Positions 8,806 through 16,789 are shown, counted from the first letter of the stretch. The stretch is 64,000 nucleotides of DNA from an uncultured Thalassotalea sp. (GCA_947492575.1 CANLNK010000002.1:1-64000); one strand, 5' to 3'. A program made the numbers and translations. Notes: a model not told the origin generated them from the sequence alone.

Positions 8806-9702
8806 CTATTTATAAGCGGCAATCAAGGTTCTTAACCAACGATCTTCAGTAATAAAACGCCATGATAGGTGTTTATATTTTTCATCAACACCACGCGCTA
8901 ATATTTCAGCTTCAGTTTTACCTTCAGCAAGCTGCTGTTTTACCAGCTTTGCACAATCTTCAATCATGGTGACAAAGCTTTGTAAGCCCGCTTTATCGGT
9001 TAGTTTGCCATGGCCCGGTATAACCTTCACATCATCAGGGAAATTTTTGATCATGTATTTCACGTTTTTCACATAGTCATCTACATTCCCGCCACCTTTC
9101 ATATCGACGTAAGGAAAGCCAAGTTCAAAGAACAGATCACCTGTGTGAAGTACATTAGCTTTTTTAAAATAAACAATGGTATCGCTATCTGTATGGCCTG
9201 AAGGCAAGTGGGTTAACACAACCTTTTCATCAGCTAGGTGAATAGTCACGCCATGCTGATAAGTAACAACGGGTAAATCTTTTTCACTGCGCTTACTGTC
9301 GCCAGCGATTCGCTTTCTGACGTTGGTGTGAGCAAATATAGGTGCTTGTTCCGAAAAGTAGCTATTTGAACCAGTATGATCGCCATGGTAGTGAGTGTTG
9401 ACTACATATTTGAGTGGCTGGTCAATGATGTTTTTCATTGCCTTCTCAATTTTTTCCGCTAACGGTGCATACTGGTCATCAACGAGTAATAAGCCCTCTT
9501 TCGTAGCGAGTAACCCAATATTGCCGCCACTACCTTGAAGCATATAAACTTTATCTGAAACCGGTGTCACTGATATCTCTACGTCTTTAAAACGTTCCGC
9601 AAATGCAGATAAAGGCATAAGTGCAGCGGTCGCTGTAACAAGTGCCACTTTCCTGGACACAGACTTAACGCTTGAAAACTTCTTACTCAACAAATTAATC
9701 AT
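8806..9702 (-). CDS. Secreted metallo-beta-lactamase-fold hydrolase
   Basis: Predicted periplasmic zinc hydrolase of unknown substrate. Residues 1-35 form a signal peptide ending in PLSAFAERF. The zinc site is complete: HYHGDH (H104, H106, D108, H109), H170 in SGHT, D189 in HTGD and H231 in GHGK. This pattern is shared by MBL-fold proteins annotated as class B-like lactamases or quinoprotein-relay hydrolases, so a true beta-lactamase function should not be assumed. The ATG start at 9702 is followed directly by the signal peptide. It is monocistronic, with about 150 bp to recX. Confidence 0.88.
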   Translation of the reverse strand: MINLLSKKFSSVKSVSRKVALVTATAALMPLSAFAERFKDVEISVTPVSDKVYMLQGSGGNIGLLATKEGLLLVDDQYAPLAEKIEKAMKNIIDQPLKYVVNTHYHGDHTGSNSYFSEQAPIFAHTNVRKRIAGDSKRSEKDLPVVTYQHGVTIHLADEKVVLTHLPSGHTDSDTIVYFKKANVLHTGDLFFELGFPYVDMKGGGNVDDYVKNVKYMIKNFPDDVKVIPGHGKLTDKAGLQSFVTMIEDCAKLVKQQLAEGKTEAEILARGVDEKYKHLSWRFITEDRWLRTLIAAYK

Positions 9703-10004
9703 AGTTAGTGCTCTTTTTATTTATTTTCGTTAGCCAATAATCGATTGCCAATTTCTCACATCTAATTAGTTTTACGCTCGTTCTGCTTAAAAAACCAGCT
9801 TGGTGTAGGATTTATACCAGTTGAATTACGGATAGGAATGATAAATAGATCTGGTCAACTAGCGCAGCTAAAGCTGCGTTTAAAAATATGATGTTAAAGA
9901 TAAAAACGCTATGAAACGTAAGCCGCAGTTTGAGCTAGGAACTTGAGCCAGGAGTTTGAGCTAAACACTTGAATCAGACACTTAGCTAATTGTATTTGCG
10001 ATGA
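9703..10004. other. Intergenic region between dinB and the MBL hydrolase
   Basis: No gene is seen. From right to left it holds a 13-bp degenerate tandem repeat (9925-9988), a hairpin AGCGCAGC/GCTGCGTT (9861-9880), a sequence TATACCAGTTGAATTA (from 9814) that closely resembles one end of the MITE-like element at 12812-12912, and the MBL promoter region. Confidence 0.6.
9925..9988. repeat. 13-bp imperfect tandem repeat, about five units
   Basis: Units start at 9925, 9938, 9951, 9964 and 9977. Consensus is roughly GGANTTTGAGCTA (observed GCAGTTTGAGCTA, GGAACTTGAGCCA, GGAGTTTGAGCTA, AACACTTGAATCA, GACACTTAGCTA). The array lies about 16 bp beyond the dinB stop codon and decays towards dinB. Confidence 0.75.
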
Positions 10005-11090
10005 TTAATTGAGCATGAACGACATTTGTTCAAAGTACTTTTCTTTTCCTTCAGCTCCTGTGCTTTCGGTTTCCTGGCTTTGCTTGAAAGCAATAAAAAC
10101 GCCAAGCAACCTTACCCCTTTCCCATTGCCACGTAAGATGGCCTGTTGCATTAACTCTGCAAGTCCATCTGCATTTACATAACTGGATTGATGCTCAATT
10201 GTTGTTTGAGTAAAGTCAGCAAACTTAACTTTTACTCCTTGCTTAGCGACAATGCGTTCTTGGTGCTTCACCATACGTCCTTCTAGTTTTTCTATAAGCA
10301 TAGGTAGCTTATCCAAACACTCTTCAGCAGTATGTAAATCGTCGGCGAAAGTTCGTTCAACGCCCACAGACTTTCTAACGCGATCGGTTTTTACATTGCG
10401 TTCATCGACACCGTAAGCATATTGGTGAAGCCTCAACGCAAAACTGCCAACCAAACTTTGCAATTCAGCCATTGGAATGGCGCGAATATCTGCACATGTC
10501 GTAATGCCAAATCGAGCAAGTTTCTGCTCTGTTTTTGGACCTATGCCTGGGATTTTTCTCACGGCTAAGAATTCAACAAAATCGCTAACTCTATCCGGTG
10601 TAATAACAAACTGGCCGTTGGGTTTATTCTCGTCGGATGCAATCTTAGCGAGGAACTTACAAGGCGCGATACCTGCAGACGCTGTTAGATTTAATTCCTG
10701 CCAAATTGCACGCCGGATATCCTTGGCAATAAGGGTTGCGCTGCCCCTAAATTGCTCGCAGTGAGTAACGTCGAGATAAGCCTCATCTAACGATAGAGGC
10801 TCGATGAGATCTGTATAGCGAGAAAATATTTCTCGGATTTTGGCGGACACTTCTTGATAAACCGCCATACGACCATGCACAATTCTTAAATTTGGACATA
10901 ACTGCTTAGCTTTAATTGCAGGCATTGCAGAGCGAACGCCAAACTGACGAGCAATGTAATTACACGTACTTAGCACGCTACGTTTACCCTCCCCTCCAAC
11001 CGCCAAAGGGATATCGCGGAGGGTAGGATCATCACGCATTTCCACTTGCGCATAGAAGCAGTCCATATCGATATGAATTATTTTGCGCAT
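10005..11090 (-). CDS. dinB: DNA polymerase IV (Y-family, translesion)
   Basis: Error-prone translesion polymerase induced in the SOS response. The N-terminus IIHIDMDCFYAQVEMRD carries the metal ligands D8 and D10, and SLDEAYLDVT carries D102 and E103. GIAPCKFLAKIASDENKPNG and the helix-hairpin-helix region KIPGIGPKTEQKLARFGI are family hallmarks. The little-finger domain follows. The 361 residues match the usual length, although the C-terminus ends without an obvious beta-clamp motif beyond EKYFEQMSFMLN. A perfect LexA box lies 86 bp upstream. Confidence 0.97.
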   Translation of the reverse strand: MRKIIHIDMDCFYAQVEMRDDPTLRDIPLAVGGEGKRSVLSTCNYIARQFGVRSAMPAIKAKQLCPNLRIVHGRMAVYQEVSAKIREIFSRYTDLIEPLSLDEAYLDVTHCEQFRGSATLIAKDIRRAIWQELNLTASAGIAPCKFLAKIASDENKPNGQFVITPDRVSDFVEFLAVRKIPGIGPKTEQKLARFGITTCADIRAIPMAELQSLVGSFALRLHQYAYGVDERNVKTDRVRKSVGVERTFADDLHTAEECLDKLPMLIEKLEGRMVKHQERIVAKQGVKVKFADFTQTTIEHQSSYVNADGLAELMQQAILRGNGKGVRLLGVFIAFKQSQETESTGAEGKEKYFEQMSFMLN

Positions 11091-11175
11091 TTTTTCATTT
11101 CAAATTTGGTCGCTACAAACTTAGTAATTATATAACCAGTCTTGATAAGCTCAGTTATTACTAGAGCTGCCATAA

Positions 11176-11191
11176 CTGTATATTTAAACAG
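11176..11191. promoter_or_regulatory. LexA (SOS) box upstream of dinB
   Basis: CTGTATATTTAAACAG fits the gammaproteobacterial LexA operator CTGT-N8-ACAG exactly, and the flanks extend the symmetry (TAACTGT...ACAGTAA). It lies between the nqrM terminator and dinB, upstream of dinB in the minus-strand direction. This is the expected position for SOS control of DNA polymerase IV. Confidence 0.93.
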
Positions 11192-11221
11192 TAACATTAA
11201 ATAGATTTACTGACAAGAAAC

Positions 11222-11247
11222 AAAAAAGGCCGCTAATGCGGCCTTTT
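11222..11247 (-). terminator. nqrM terminator
   Basis: AAAAGGCCGC (11224-11233) pairs with GCGGCCTTTT (11238-11247) around a TAAT loop, with a T-tract on the minus strand. The nqrM stop is about 15 bp upstream. Confidence 0.88.
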
Positions 11248-11261
11248 ATATAAAACTTTGG

Positions 11262-11483
11262 TTAGATATTTTTAATATCAATGGTATTTTTCTGCTGTGC
11301 TGCTTTACGCTCTCTTTCTTGGCGCTTTTCACAAGGATTGTCACAGTTACACGCTTTATCAATGCCTAGCGTACCTAAACCACCGCAACTACCAGCTAAC
11401 GATTTTTGCTGAAAAATGTAACCTACACCCATACCAAGCGCGATGATTAAAAACAAACCTAAAGTAATTAAGAAAACAGTCAT
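11262..11483 (-). CDS. nqrM: Na+-NQR maturation protein NqrM (DUF539)
   Basis: Small membrane protein needed to assemble active Na+-NQR, thought to deliver iron for the intramembrane iron centre of NqrD/NqrE. One N-terminal membrane helix (TVFLITLGLFLIIALGMGVGYIF) is followed by the family motif SCGGLGTLGI and cysteines CNCDNPC. The longest frame starts at a TTG, but the ATG at 11483 has TTGGAAAAAATA before it and gives MTVFLIT, 73 aa. Its usual partner apbE is upstream, but the nqrA-F operon is more than 5 kb away. Confidence 0.92.
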   Translation of the reverse strand: MTVFLITLGLFLIIALGMGVGYIFQQKSLAGSCGGLGTLGIDKACNCDNPCEKRQERERKAAQQKNTIDIKNI

Positions 11484-11668
11484 TATTTTTTCCAAGCAAA
11501 ACTATCTAATAAAATAGCAAATAAGCATTCAACCAATCGCTATTGTAACCCAATATGTTTATCTAAACGCTGATGTTTTGTAACAAATACTAACCTGTAA
11601 ATGCGCGAATATAAGCCATGTTTACATCAACGACCAGTAGTCACACAACAATATAGAAACTCAGATGA

Positions 11669-12703
11669 CTACTTCAAATACTGCATGAATTTTACCGTAT
11701 TAATCTCTTCAAAACCATCATCAGTTTTCGCAATCATCATTACTGCTAGGTCGTGCTGCTGCGCAAATGCTAAGCCCTTTTCCGGGCCCATCACCATGAT
11801 AGCAGTAGATAAACCGTCTGCCGTCATTGATGATGGATGTATAACGGTCACTGATACTAACTTGTGATCAATTGGTTTCGCCGTTTGCGGGTTGATAATG
11901 TGAGAGAAGCGCTTTCCATCAACTTCGATATAGTTACGGTAGTCGCCTGATGTCGCAACCGCATTGTCTTTGGGAACAACGAATTGATGAACGCTGCGTT
12001 CGCTGCTGATAGGTTTCTCAACGGCAATAACCCAGAGTGTACCATTCGCTTTAAAGCCTTTAAGGCGCATTTCTCCGCCGATCTCAACGAGGTAAGCATT
12101 TATTCCTTTTTGTTCGAGCAGATCAGCCACCACATCTACCCCCCAGCCTTTCGCTATCGTGGATAAATCGATATAAAGCTCAGGAATGGCTTTAGACAAA
12201 CCATTATCTGTTAGCTGAATATGCTTTAAGCCAACTTTTTCCCTTGCGGCTAATTGTTCTGCGGCTGAAGGAATTCTCTCTGGCTGATAGTCAGGCCCAA
12301 AGCCCCATAAATTAACAATAGGACCAACTGTGACATCTAATTGTCCACCAGTCATTTGGCCTAATCGAATAGCTTCAGTAAGCACCGTGCGAAAGCCTTC
12401 TGATATAGCAACAGGCTCATTTCCAATGCTCGCGTTAAACAAACTCAACTCAGAGTCTTTCTGGTATGTCGACATTTGGTTGTTAACTTCAACTAAAGCA
12501 TGGTCAATATCCGCTTGTAACGATGTGAGATCGTATGCACCTTCTCTAGCAACAATTTTCACGTTATACGTTGTGCCCATCGTTTTGCCCTGAAGATGAA
12601 ACTCTTGATTGGCATTAGGGTCTTTTGCGGGAAAACAGCCGGTTAGGACGATTAATAGAATTGTGTAAGAAAAAGCTTTCAACGCGCTCATAAGTGCCGC
12701 CAT
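11669..12703 (-). CDS. apbE: FAD:protein FMN transferase ApbE (lipoprotein)
   Basis: Attaches FMN covalently to threonines of NqrB and NqrC, using FAD, on the periplasmic side. The N-terminus KAFSYTILLIVLTGC is a lipoprotein signal with lipobox LTGC. The catalytic body includes GKTMGTTYNVKI, DLSTIAKGWGVD, YLVEIGGEMRLKG and TSGDYRNY...HIINPQTAKP, all typical of ApbE. The longest frame begins at a TTG with 20 odd residues before a methionine; the ATG at 12703 or the one at 12691 is more likely, and no clear ribosome site decides between them. It sits 185 bp upstream of nqrM, the usual apbE-nqrM order. Confidence 0.94.
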   Translation of the reverse strand: MAALMSALKAFSYTILLIVLTGCFPAKDPNANQEFHLQGKTMGTTYNVKIVAREGAYDLTSLQADIDHALVEVNNQMSTYQKDSELSLFNASIGNEPVAISEGFRTVLTEAIRLGQMTGGQLDVTVGPIVNLWGFGPDYQPERIPSAAEQLAAREKVGLKHIQLTDNGLSKAIPELYIDLSTIAKGWGVDVVADLLEQKGINAYLVEIGGEMRLKGFKANGTLWVIAVEKPISSERSVHQFVVPKDNAVATSGDYRNYIEVDGKRFSHIINPQTAKPIDHKLVSVTVIHPSSMTADGLSTAIMVMGPEKGLAFAQQHDLAVMMIAKTDDGFEEINTVKFMQYLK

Positions 12704-12811
12704 TAATAAAGGTAAGCTATCAAAATTTGGTCGTATTCTACAAAAATCAGGCAACTGGCTCAATTGATGCGACCAAAGGTTTTAACTTTAATTTCAAGAA
12801 CAGCTATATTT

Positions 12812-12912
12812 GGTACCAATTGAAATAAATATCTTAGCGAATGAAAGAGCGACTAATACGTTAAGCCATTTAGTAGTGACTTACTGATCCGATATTTAAT
12901 TCAATTGGTATA
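12812..12912. mobile_element. MITE-like element with 22-bp terminal inverted repeats
   Basis: The left end GGTACCAATTGAAATAAATATC (12812-12833, split here as GGTACCAATTG and AAATAAATATC) and the reverse complement of the right end (12891-12912) agree at 19 of 22 positions, around a ~57-bp core. There is no coding capacity. A related end, TATACCAGTTGAATTA, occurs at about 9814. The layout is that of a non-autonomous miniature element. It lies 32 bp upstream of the aminopeptidase start and so within its promoter or leader. Confidence 0.6.
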
Positions 12913-12944
12913 ACCCCAAGTTTAATTCATCTGAGGAACTGGAT

Positions 12945-14456
12945 ATGAAAACTAGGCAAAAAGCCCTAGCTGCTCTCTGCGCAACTTTTACACTTTCCCC
13001 ACTTGCAATCGCAGATTCTTTCAATTTCAAAACATCATTAACGGGTAATGCTGACGCCTTAGTACTATTCCAAGGTACTAAGGCTCAATCAAGTCAACTA
13101 AGCGCCCTTGATCAAAAAAGCCAAGGCCAACTATCTAAGGCATTAAAAATTAATGACTTTAAGGGTGACTTCAACACATTTACTGAAGTCGTCGCACCGG
13201 TAGGGTTAGATTACGACCGCGTTTTGGTCGTCGGTTTAGGTGATGGTGATTTAGGTCAATCAGAGCTTACAAAGTTAGGTGGTAATGTATCAGCTCACCT
13301 AAACAAAGCTTCAATCAACAATATCGAAGTTGATGCAGAAGCAATGCAAGCAAATCAAGCGGCGTATCTAGCTCACGGTATTAACTTACGTGCTTACAAC
13401 TACGATAAATACAAAAAAGCAAAATACCAAGAAAAGGCCTATACCTTCGACGTAAATGCTGTCGACGCCACTGAAAAAGCATATGAACAACTAGAACACA
13501 TTCAGTCTGGTATGTTTTTAGCGCGCGATTTAACTAACGAAGTTCCTTCAGCATTGACGACTGAAGACTTTGCCAAGGAAGCGAAAAAACTTAAGAAGCT
13601 TGGTGTCAAAGTCACTGTACTCGACCCTAAGGCAATTAAAAAGTTAGGCATGAATGCGCTAGAAGGCGTTGGTCGTGGTAGCACAGAAGGCTCTCGATTA
13701 ATTGTTGCACATTATAAGAATAGCGACACAGCGCCGATTGCTGTTGTTGGTAAAGGTATTACCTTTGATTCAGGTGGTTATCAAATTAAAACAACTGAGT
13801 CTATTGTGCGCATGAAATCAGATATGGCTGGTGCTGCTGCTGCACTGGGAACGGTTAAAGCGCTTGCTGAAATGAAAGCAAAAGTAAACGTCGTCGCGGT
13901 CATGGGTATGGCAGCAAATATGGTTTCTGAAAAAGCACAGGCGCCAGGTGACGTGGTTAGAACTGCAGAAGGTTTATCAGTGGAGATCACGCATACAGAT
14001 GCCGAAGGTCGTTTAGTGCTAATTGACTCTATGTGGTATGCCCGCAAGAAATTCGAACCTAGTGTAATGGTTGATATCGCGACACTTACTGGTGGTAAAT
14101 ACCGTGCGCTTGGCACAGAGCTTGGGGGGTTGTTCAGTGATGATGAAGCACTCATCAAAGAACTTACTGATGCAAGTCATGTGGTTAATGAGCCGCTTTG
14201 GCGTTTACCTTTAGGTTACAAAGACAAACTGAAAAGCCCTATTGCGGATTTAAGAAACACTGGTACGGGCGGTCCAAGCGCTACGACTGCTGCCACTTTC
14301 TTACAACAGTTTACGGGTGATACTCGTTGGGCACATATTGATATGGCAGGTAATGCCTTGATGCCAGCGTCGAAAAATGAATACCCTGTTGGCGGCACTG
14401 GATACGGTGTTCGTTTACTTACGGAGTGGATTTTAAACCATCATCAAGCGAAGTAG
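12945..14456 (+). CDS. Secreted leucyl aminopeptidase family protein (M17)
   Basis: Predicted metallo-aminopeptidase that removes N-terminal residues from peptides. The catalytic C-terminal domain contains GKGITFDSGG (K270, D275), MKSDMAGAA (D293) and HTDAEGRL (D352, E354, R356), where the usual first residue Asn is His. Unlike cytoplasmic PepA, residues 1-23 (MKTRQKALAAL...LAIADS) look like a cleavable signal peptide, so it should be periplasmic or secreted. The 503 residues fit the family. An AGGAACTGGAT stretch precedes the ATG. It is the only plus-strand gene in this part and interrupts the NQR-related genes. Confidence 0.92.
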   Translation: MKTRQKALAALCATFTLSPLAIADSFNFKTSLTGNADALVLFQGTKAQSSQLSALDQKSQGQLSKALKINDFKGDFNTFTEVVAPVGLDYDRVLVVGLGDGDLGQSELTKLGGNVSAHLNKASINNIEVDAEAMQANQAAYLAHGINLRAYNYDKYKKAKYQEKAYTFDVNAVDATEKAYEQLEHIQSGMFLARDLTNEVPSALTTEDFAKEAKKLKKLGVKVTVLDPKAIKKLGMNALEGVGRGSTEGSRLIVAHYKNSDTAPIAVVGKGITFDSGGYQIKTTESIVRMKSDMAGAAAALGTVKALAEMKAKVNVVAVMGMAANMVSEKAQAPGDVVRTAEGLSVEITHTDAEGRLVLIDSMWYARKKFEPSVMVDIATLTGGKYRALGTELGGLFSDDEALIKELTDASHVVNEPLWRLPLGYKDKLKSPIADLRNTGTGGPSATTAATFLQQFTGDTRWAHIDMAGNALMPASKNEYPVGGTGYGVRLLTEWILNHHQAK

Positions 14457-14476
14457 TCCCTGCCATTAAGGACGAC

Positions 14477-14503
14477 AAAGCCCTGATAAATATCAGGGCT
14501 TTT
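14477..14503 (+). terminator. Terminator after the M17 aminopeptidase
   Basis: AAAGCCCTGATA (14477-14488) pairs with TATCAGGGCTTT (14491-14502) and is followed by T's. It lies 20 bp after the stop. It may also serve the convergent kelch gene. Confidence 0.85.
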
Positions 14504-14526
14504 ACTATGAGTAAACTAGCTATAGA

Positions 14527-15471
14527 TTAAAACTCAAAAATTTGTATGTAATCATGGAATGGACCGCTGGTTCCAGTGTTCCCTCCGATAACATATGTCA
14601 CATCTGCTAGCGTAGTCGCTGCAGTATGTCTACTGGCCTTGTATCCAATTTCAATCTTTTCCCACTGTTCATTTCTAAAGTCATACGAATAAGTTGATTT
14701 CAAATTATTGTAATCACCAAATACAAATAGCTTGTCTTTTACAACTGTTACAGAGTGCGCACTGATACCAACCGGCATCGGTGGGAGAGACTCCCACTTG
14801 TTTGATCTTGGGTCAAACTTTTCAAACACGTTAAGCGATGTTTTTCTATCATATCCCCCTACCACATAAATATTGCTATCTTTGACGACAGCGCGCGTTG
14901 TTTTAGCGGTCGGCATATCACTGGCTCTAAACCATCTCTGAGTTTTAGTATTGAAAACAGCAACTTTAGCCGTTGGCGCCAATTTCCCTTTTTGTGGGTA
15001 AGCTCCACCGAATACAAAAATTCGCTCATCAAGAAAAACGGCACTATTAATACGAGTTGGCAACGGGAGCGAAGTTGTAAAGCTAACTTCTTGAGTGAGT
15101 GTATTAAAAACTTCAACTCTATTCTCATACCTCGGAGTGCCAAATGCGTAACTAATGCCCCCCAGAATGTAGATTGAGTTTTTTCCATCCCAAACAGCTG
15201 AAAAATAGCGTCTTGGTATTAGCTTATTTTTCAGCACCTGAATTTCTCTAGTTACCGGGTCAATGATTTCAATGTCCGATAAGAACCCTGACTTATTTGA
15301 ACCAGCGAGCACATATATTTTACGACCATCATTGACAGCCGCATGGCCGAGACGCGGTGTTTCAAGAGAGAAGGGGCTAGTATTGATTGAAGGTTTGGTG
15401 CTACAACCACTTAGCATCATCACTAAAAGCAAGGTTGATAACAGCGCTAATTTCATTTTTGAGAATGGCAT
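14527..15471 (-). CDS. Kelch-repeat lipoprotein (six-bladed beta-propeller)
   Basis: Predicted lipoprotein of unknown function. The N-terminus LALLSTLLLVMMLSGC carries lipobox LSGC. The rest is a kelch propeller with six strand repeats: YVLAGSN, YILGGISY, FVFGGAY, YVVGGYD, FVFGDYN and YVIGGNT, each preceded by the conserved R/H-x-x-A/S residues. This repeat type mediates binding and occurs in sialic acid mutarotase (NanM) among others, but nothing nearby points to sialic acid. Length is 314 aa; the ATG at 15471 precedes a second Met at codon 6. It lies downstream of the HAD phosphatase gene. Confidence 0.8.
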   Translation of the reverse strand: MPFSKMKLALLSTLLLVMMLSGCSTKPSINTSPFSLETPRLGHAAVNDGRKIYVLAGSNKSGFLSDIEIIDPVTREIQVLKNKLIPRRYFSAVWDGKNSIYILGGISYAFGTPRYENRVEVFNTLTQEVSFTTSLPLPTRINSAVFLDERIFVFGGAYPQKGKLAPTAKVAVFNTKTQRWFRASDMPTAKTTRAVVKDSNIYVVGGYDRKTSLNVFEKFDPRSNKWESLPPMPVGISAHSVTVVKDKLFVFGDYNNLKSTYSYDFRNEQWEKIEIGYKASRHTAATTLADVTYVIGGNTGTSGPFHDYIQIFEF

Positions 15472-15585
15472 GATTTTATTCCGTTAAAATACGTTTGGAG
15501 CGCTCATTCTAACTTCCCTTTCATATAAAGCTAATAAAAACTGTGTGAGAATAATTAGGTTTTTAAAGCAACTACGACCCATAAA

Positions 15586-15615
15586 CAAAAAAAGCGGCTA
15601 TTGCCACTCTTTTTC
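15586..15615 (-). terminator. Terminator after the secreted HAD phosphatase
   Basis: On the minus strand AAAAAGAGTGGC pairs (one bulge) with GCCGCTTTTTTT around an AATA loop. It lies 24 bp past the stop codon of the 15639-16523 gene. Confidence 0.7.
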
Positions 15616-15638
15616 ATACGCTTTTAACCTATCACTCA

Positions 15639-16523
15639 CTAGTCAATACTTATACATTTACCAGAAGTATCACGTTGAGGAAAAATAGCATTCAGCGTTT
15701 CATTCAGCTGAGTCCATTGTGTCGCCATTTGGTCAGCCTGCGCTTTGGTGATTAGCGCACCAAACTCAGTCTCTCTTTTAGCTTCAATATTGATGTAGTG
15801 GACAATATTTCGATCAATCGAATTTTGAGATTTGTAGTTATTATAAAGGTCGACGATATTTTTCTCAGAGTCATCTACGAAAACAAAGGCATCGAATTTT
15901 CTACCTGTTTTACTCAGTAGGTAGTCCAGCATTTCACCTTTATTCATACCAGAAGTCATCATAATGCCTTCCATATAGCTCATCTCTCTTTCTAGCATCT
16001 CACGATAAAGAGGGGCTTTCTGGCCAACAGGCGCTAGAGCCGCTTTAGTCAAATCGATACCTTTGTTGTCTAGCTCGCGCTCCGTTGCTGGTCTATATTT
16101 AGGTGCGCGTGACGTTAATGCAAAAAGTGTATTTGTCTGTTGCCATGAATTAATGATATTTGGCAGGTTTTCTTCTGTTAGGTTCATCGGTGTTAACTCG
16201 TATAGCAACCCTATCGAGTCTTCAAATAGGCAACTAACCTTCTGTGCAGGGCTTGGCTTTATGTCTAGCTTCCCACGTTGCCACTGGTACCAAATATCTC
16301 CCCCTAAATCGACTGAGCTAGTCAAAATAGTATTATCGATATCAAGCACAATCAGAACGTTCTCAGCGCCGTATTTTGCGTTTAACTCGTTAACTTTAGC
16401 GACAATAGGTTCGTATGTTTTAACTTCCATTCTATTTAATGGTCTATCGGCTGCCATAGTGCTCTGTGCTGCGAACAATGCAGCAAAACAAGTCGCAATT
16501 CTTAGTGTTTTTAACAGATTCAT
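15639..16523 (-). CDS. Secreted HAD-like phosphatase (DUF2608)
   Basis: Predicted exported haloacid-dehalogenase-fold phosphatase of unknown substrate. Residues 1-24 form a signal peptide ending in STMAAD. The nucleophile motif VLDIDNTI has D61, D63 and T65. A second motif ALTSRAP supplies the conserved Ser/Thr, and FVFVDDSEKN is the terminal acidic motif. DUF2608 proteins occur in Gammaproteobacteria including Legionella. It lies downstream of the nqrF terminator, with a 5' leader containing an 8-bp hairpin (16552-16569). Confidence 0.82.
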   Translation of the reverse strand: MNLLKTLRIATCFAALFAAQSTMAADRPLNRMEVKTYEPIVAKVNELNAKYGAENVLIVLDIDNTILTSSVDLGGDIWYQWQRGKLDIKPSPAQKVSCLFEDSIGLLYELTPMNLTEENLPNIINSWQQTNTLFALTSRAPKYRPATERELDNKGIDLTKAALAPVGQKAPLYREMLEREMSYMEGIMMTSGMNKGEMLDYLLSKTGRKFDAFVFVDDSEKNIVDLYNNYKSQNSIDRNIVHYINIEAKRETEFGALITKAQADQMATQWTQLNETLNAIFPQRDTSGKCISID

Positions 16524-16551
16524 TTTAATACCTTTAATTCGTCAAAGAGCT

Positions 16552-16569
16552 GAGATGAGACATCATCTC
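16552..16569 (-). promoter_or_regulatory. Leader hairpin of the HAD phosphatase gene
   Basis: GAGATGA and TCATCTC form a 7-bp stem with a GACA loop (16552-16569), 29 bp before the ATG. There is no T-tract. It may be a leader structure or a protein-binding site; no function is known. Confidence 0.35.
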
Positions 16570-16620
16570 TCACCTTTAACTTCTTCCTTCAAAAGCTTTC
16601 TTTTTAAATATTATAGAGAC

Positions 16621-16648
16621 AAAAAGAGCGACCTAGGTCGCTCTTTTT
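16621..16648 (-). terminator. Terminator of the nqr operon
   Basis: This is a 28-bp perfect palindrome: AAAAAGAGCGACCT and its exact complement AGGTCGCTCTTTTT. It lies about 140 bp beyond the nqrF stop and upstream of the HAD phosphatase. It can terminate in either direction. Confidence 0.85.
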
Positions 16649-16711
16649 CATTTTCGAATGCTAATTCTAATTTTTCAATTTTAGCGCAGTAATGTCATGT
16701 TAGTTCAAAGC

Positions 16712-16749
16712 GGAAGCACGGAGCATACAAACAGTATGTTAGTACTTCC
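16712..16749. repeat. Covarying stem-loop element, copy after nqrF
   Basis: In transcript sense (minus strand) an outer stem GGAAG/CTTCC encloses an asymmetric internal loop (TACTAA opposite CTCCGTG), an inner stem CATAC/GTATG and a five-base loop. It lies 41 bp after the nqrF stop. Three further copies with the same geometry but different stem sequences follow guaA, guaB and ndk. Confidence 0.7.
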
Positions 16750-16789
16750 AACGCCGAAATCACATCAGAGACCTAGCAAAAATCTAAAA

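Noticed and set aside
16063-16692. 209-codon plus-strand frame across the HAD phosphatase
   Set aside because: It is the antisense shadow of a gene with a clear catalytic motif and signal peptide, and it runs through the nqr terminator.
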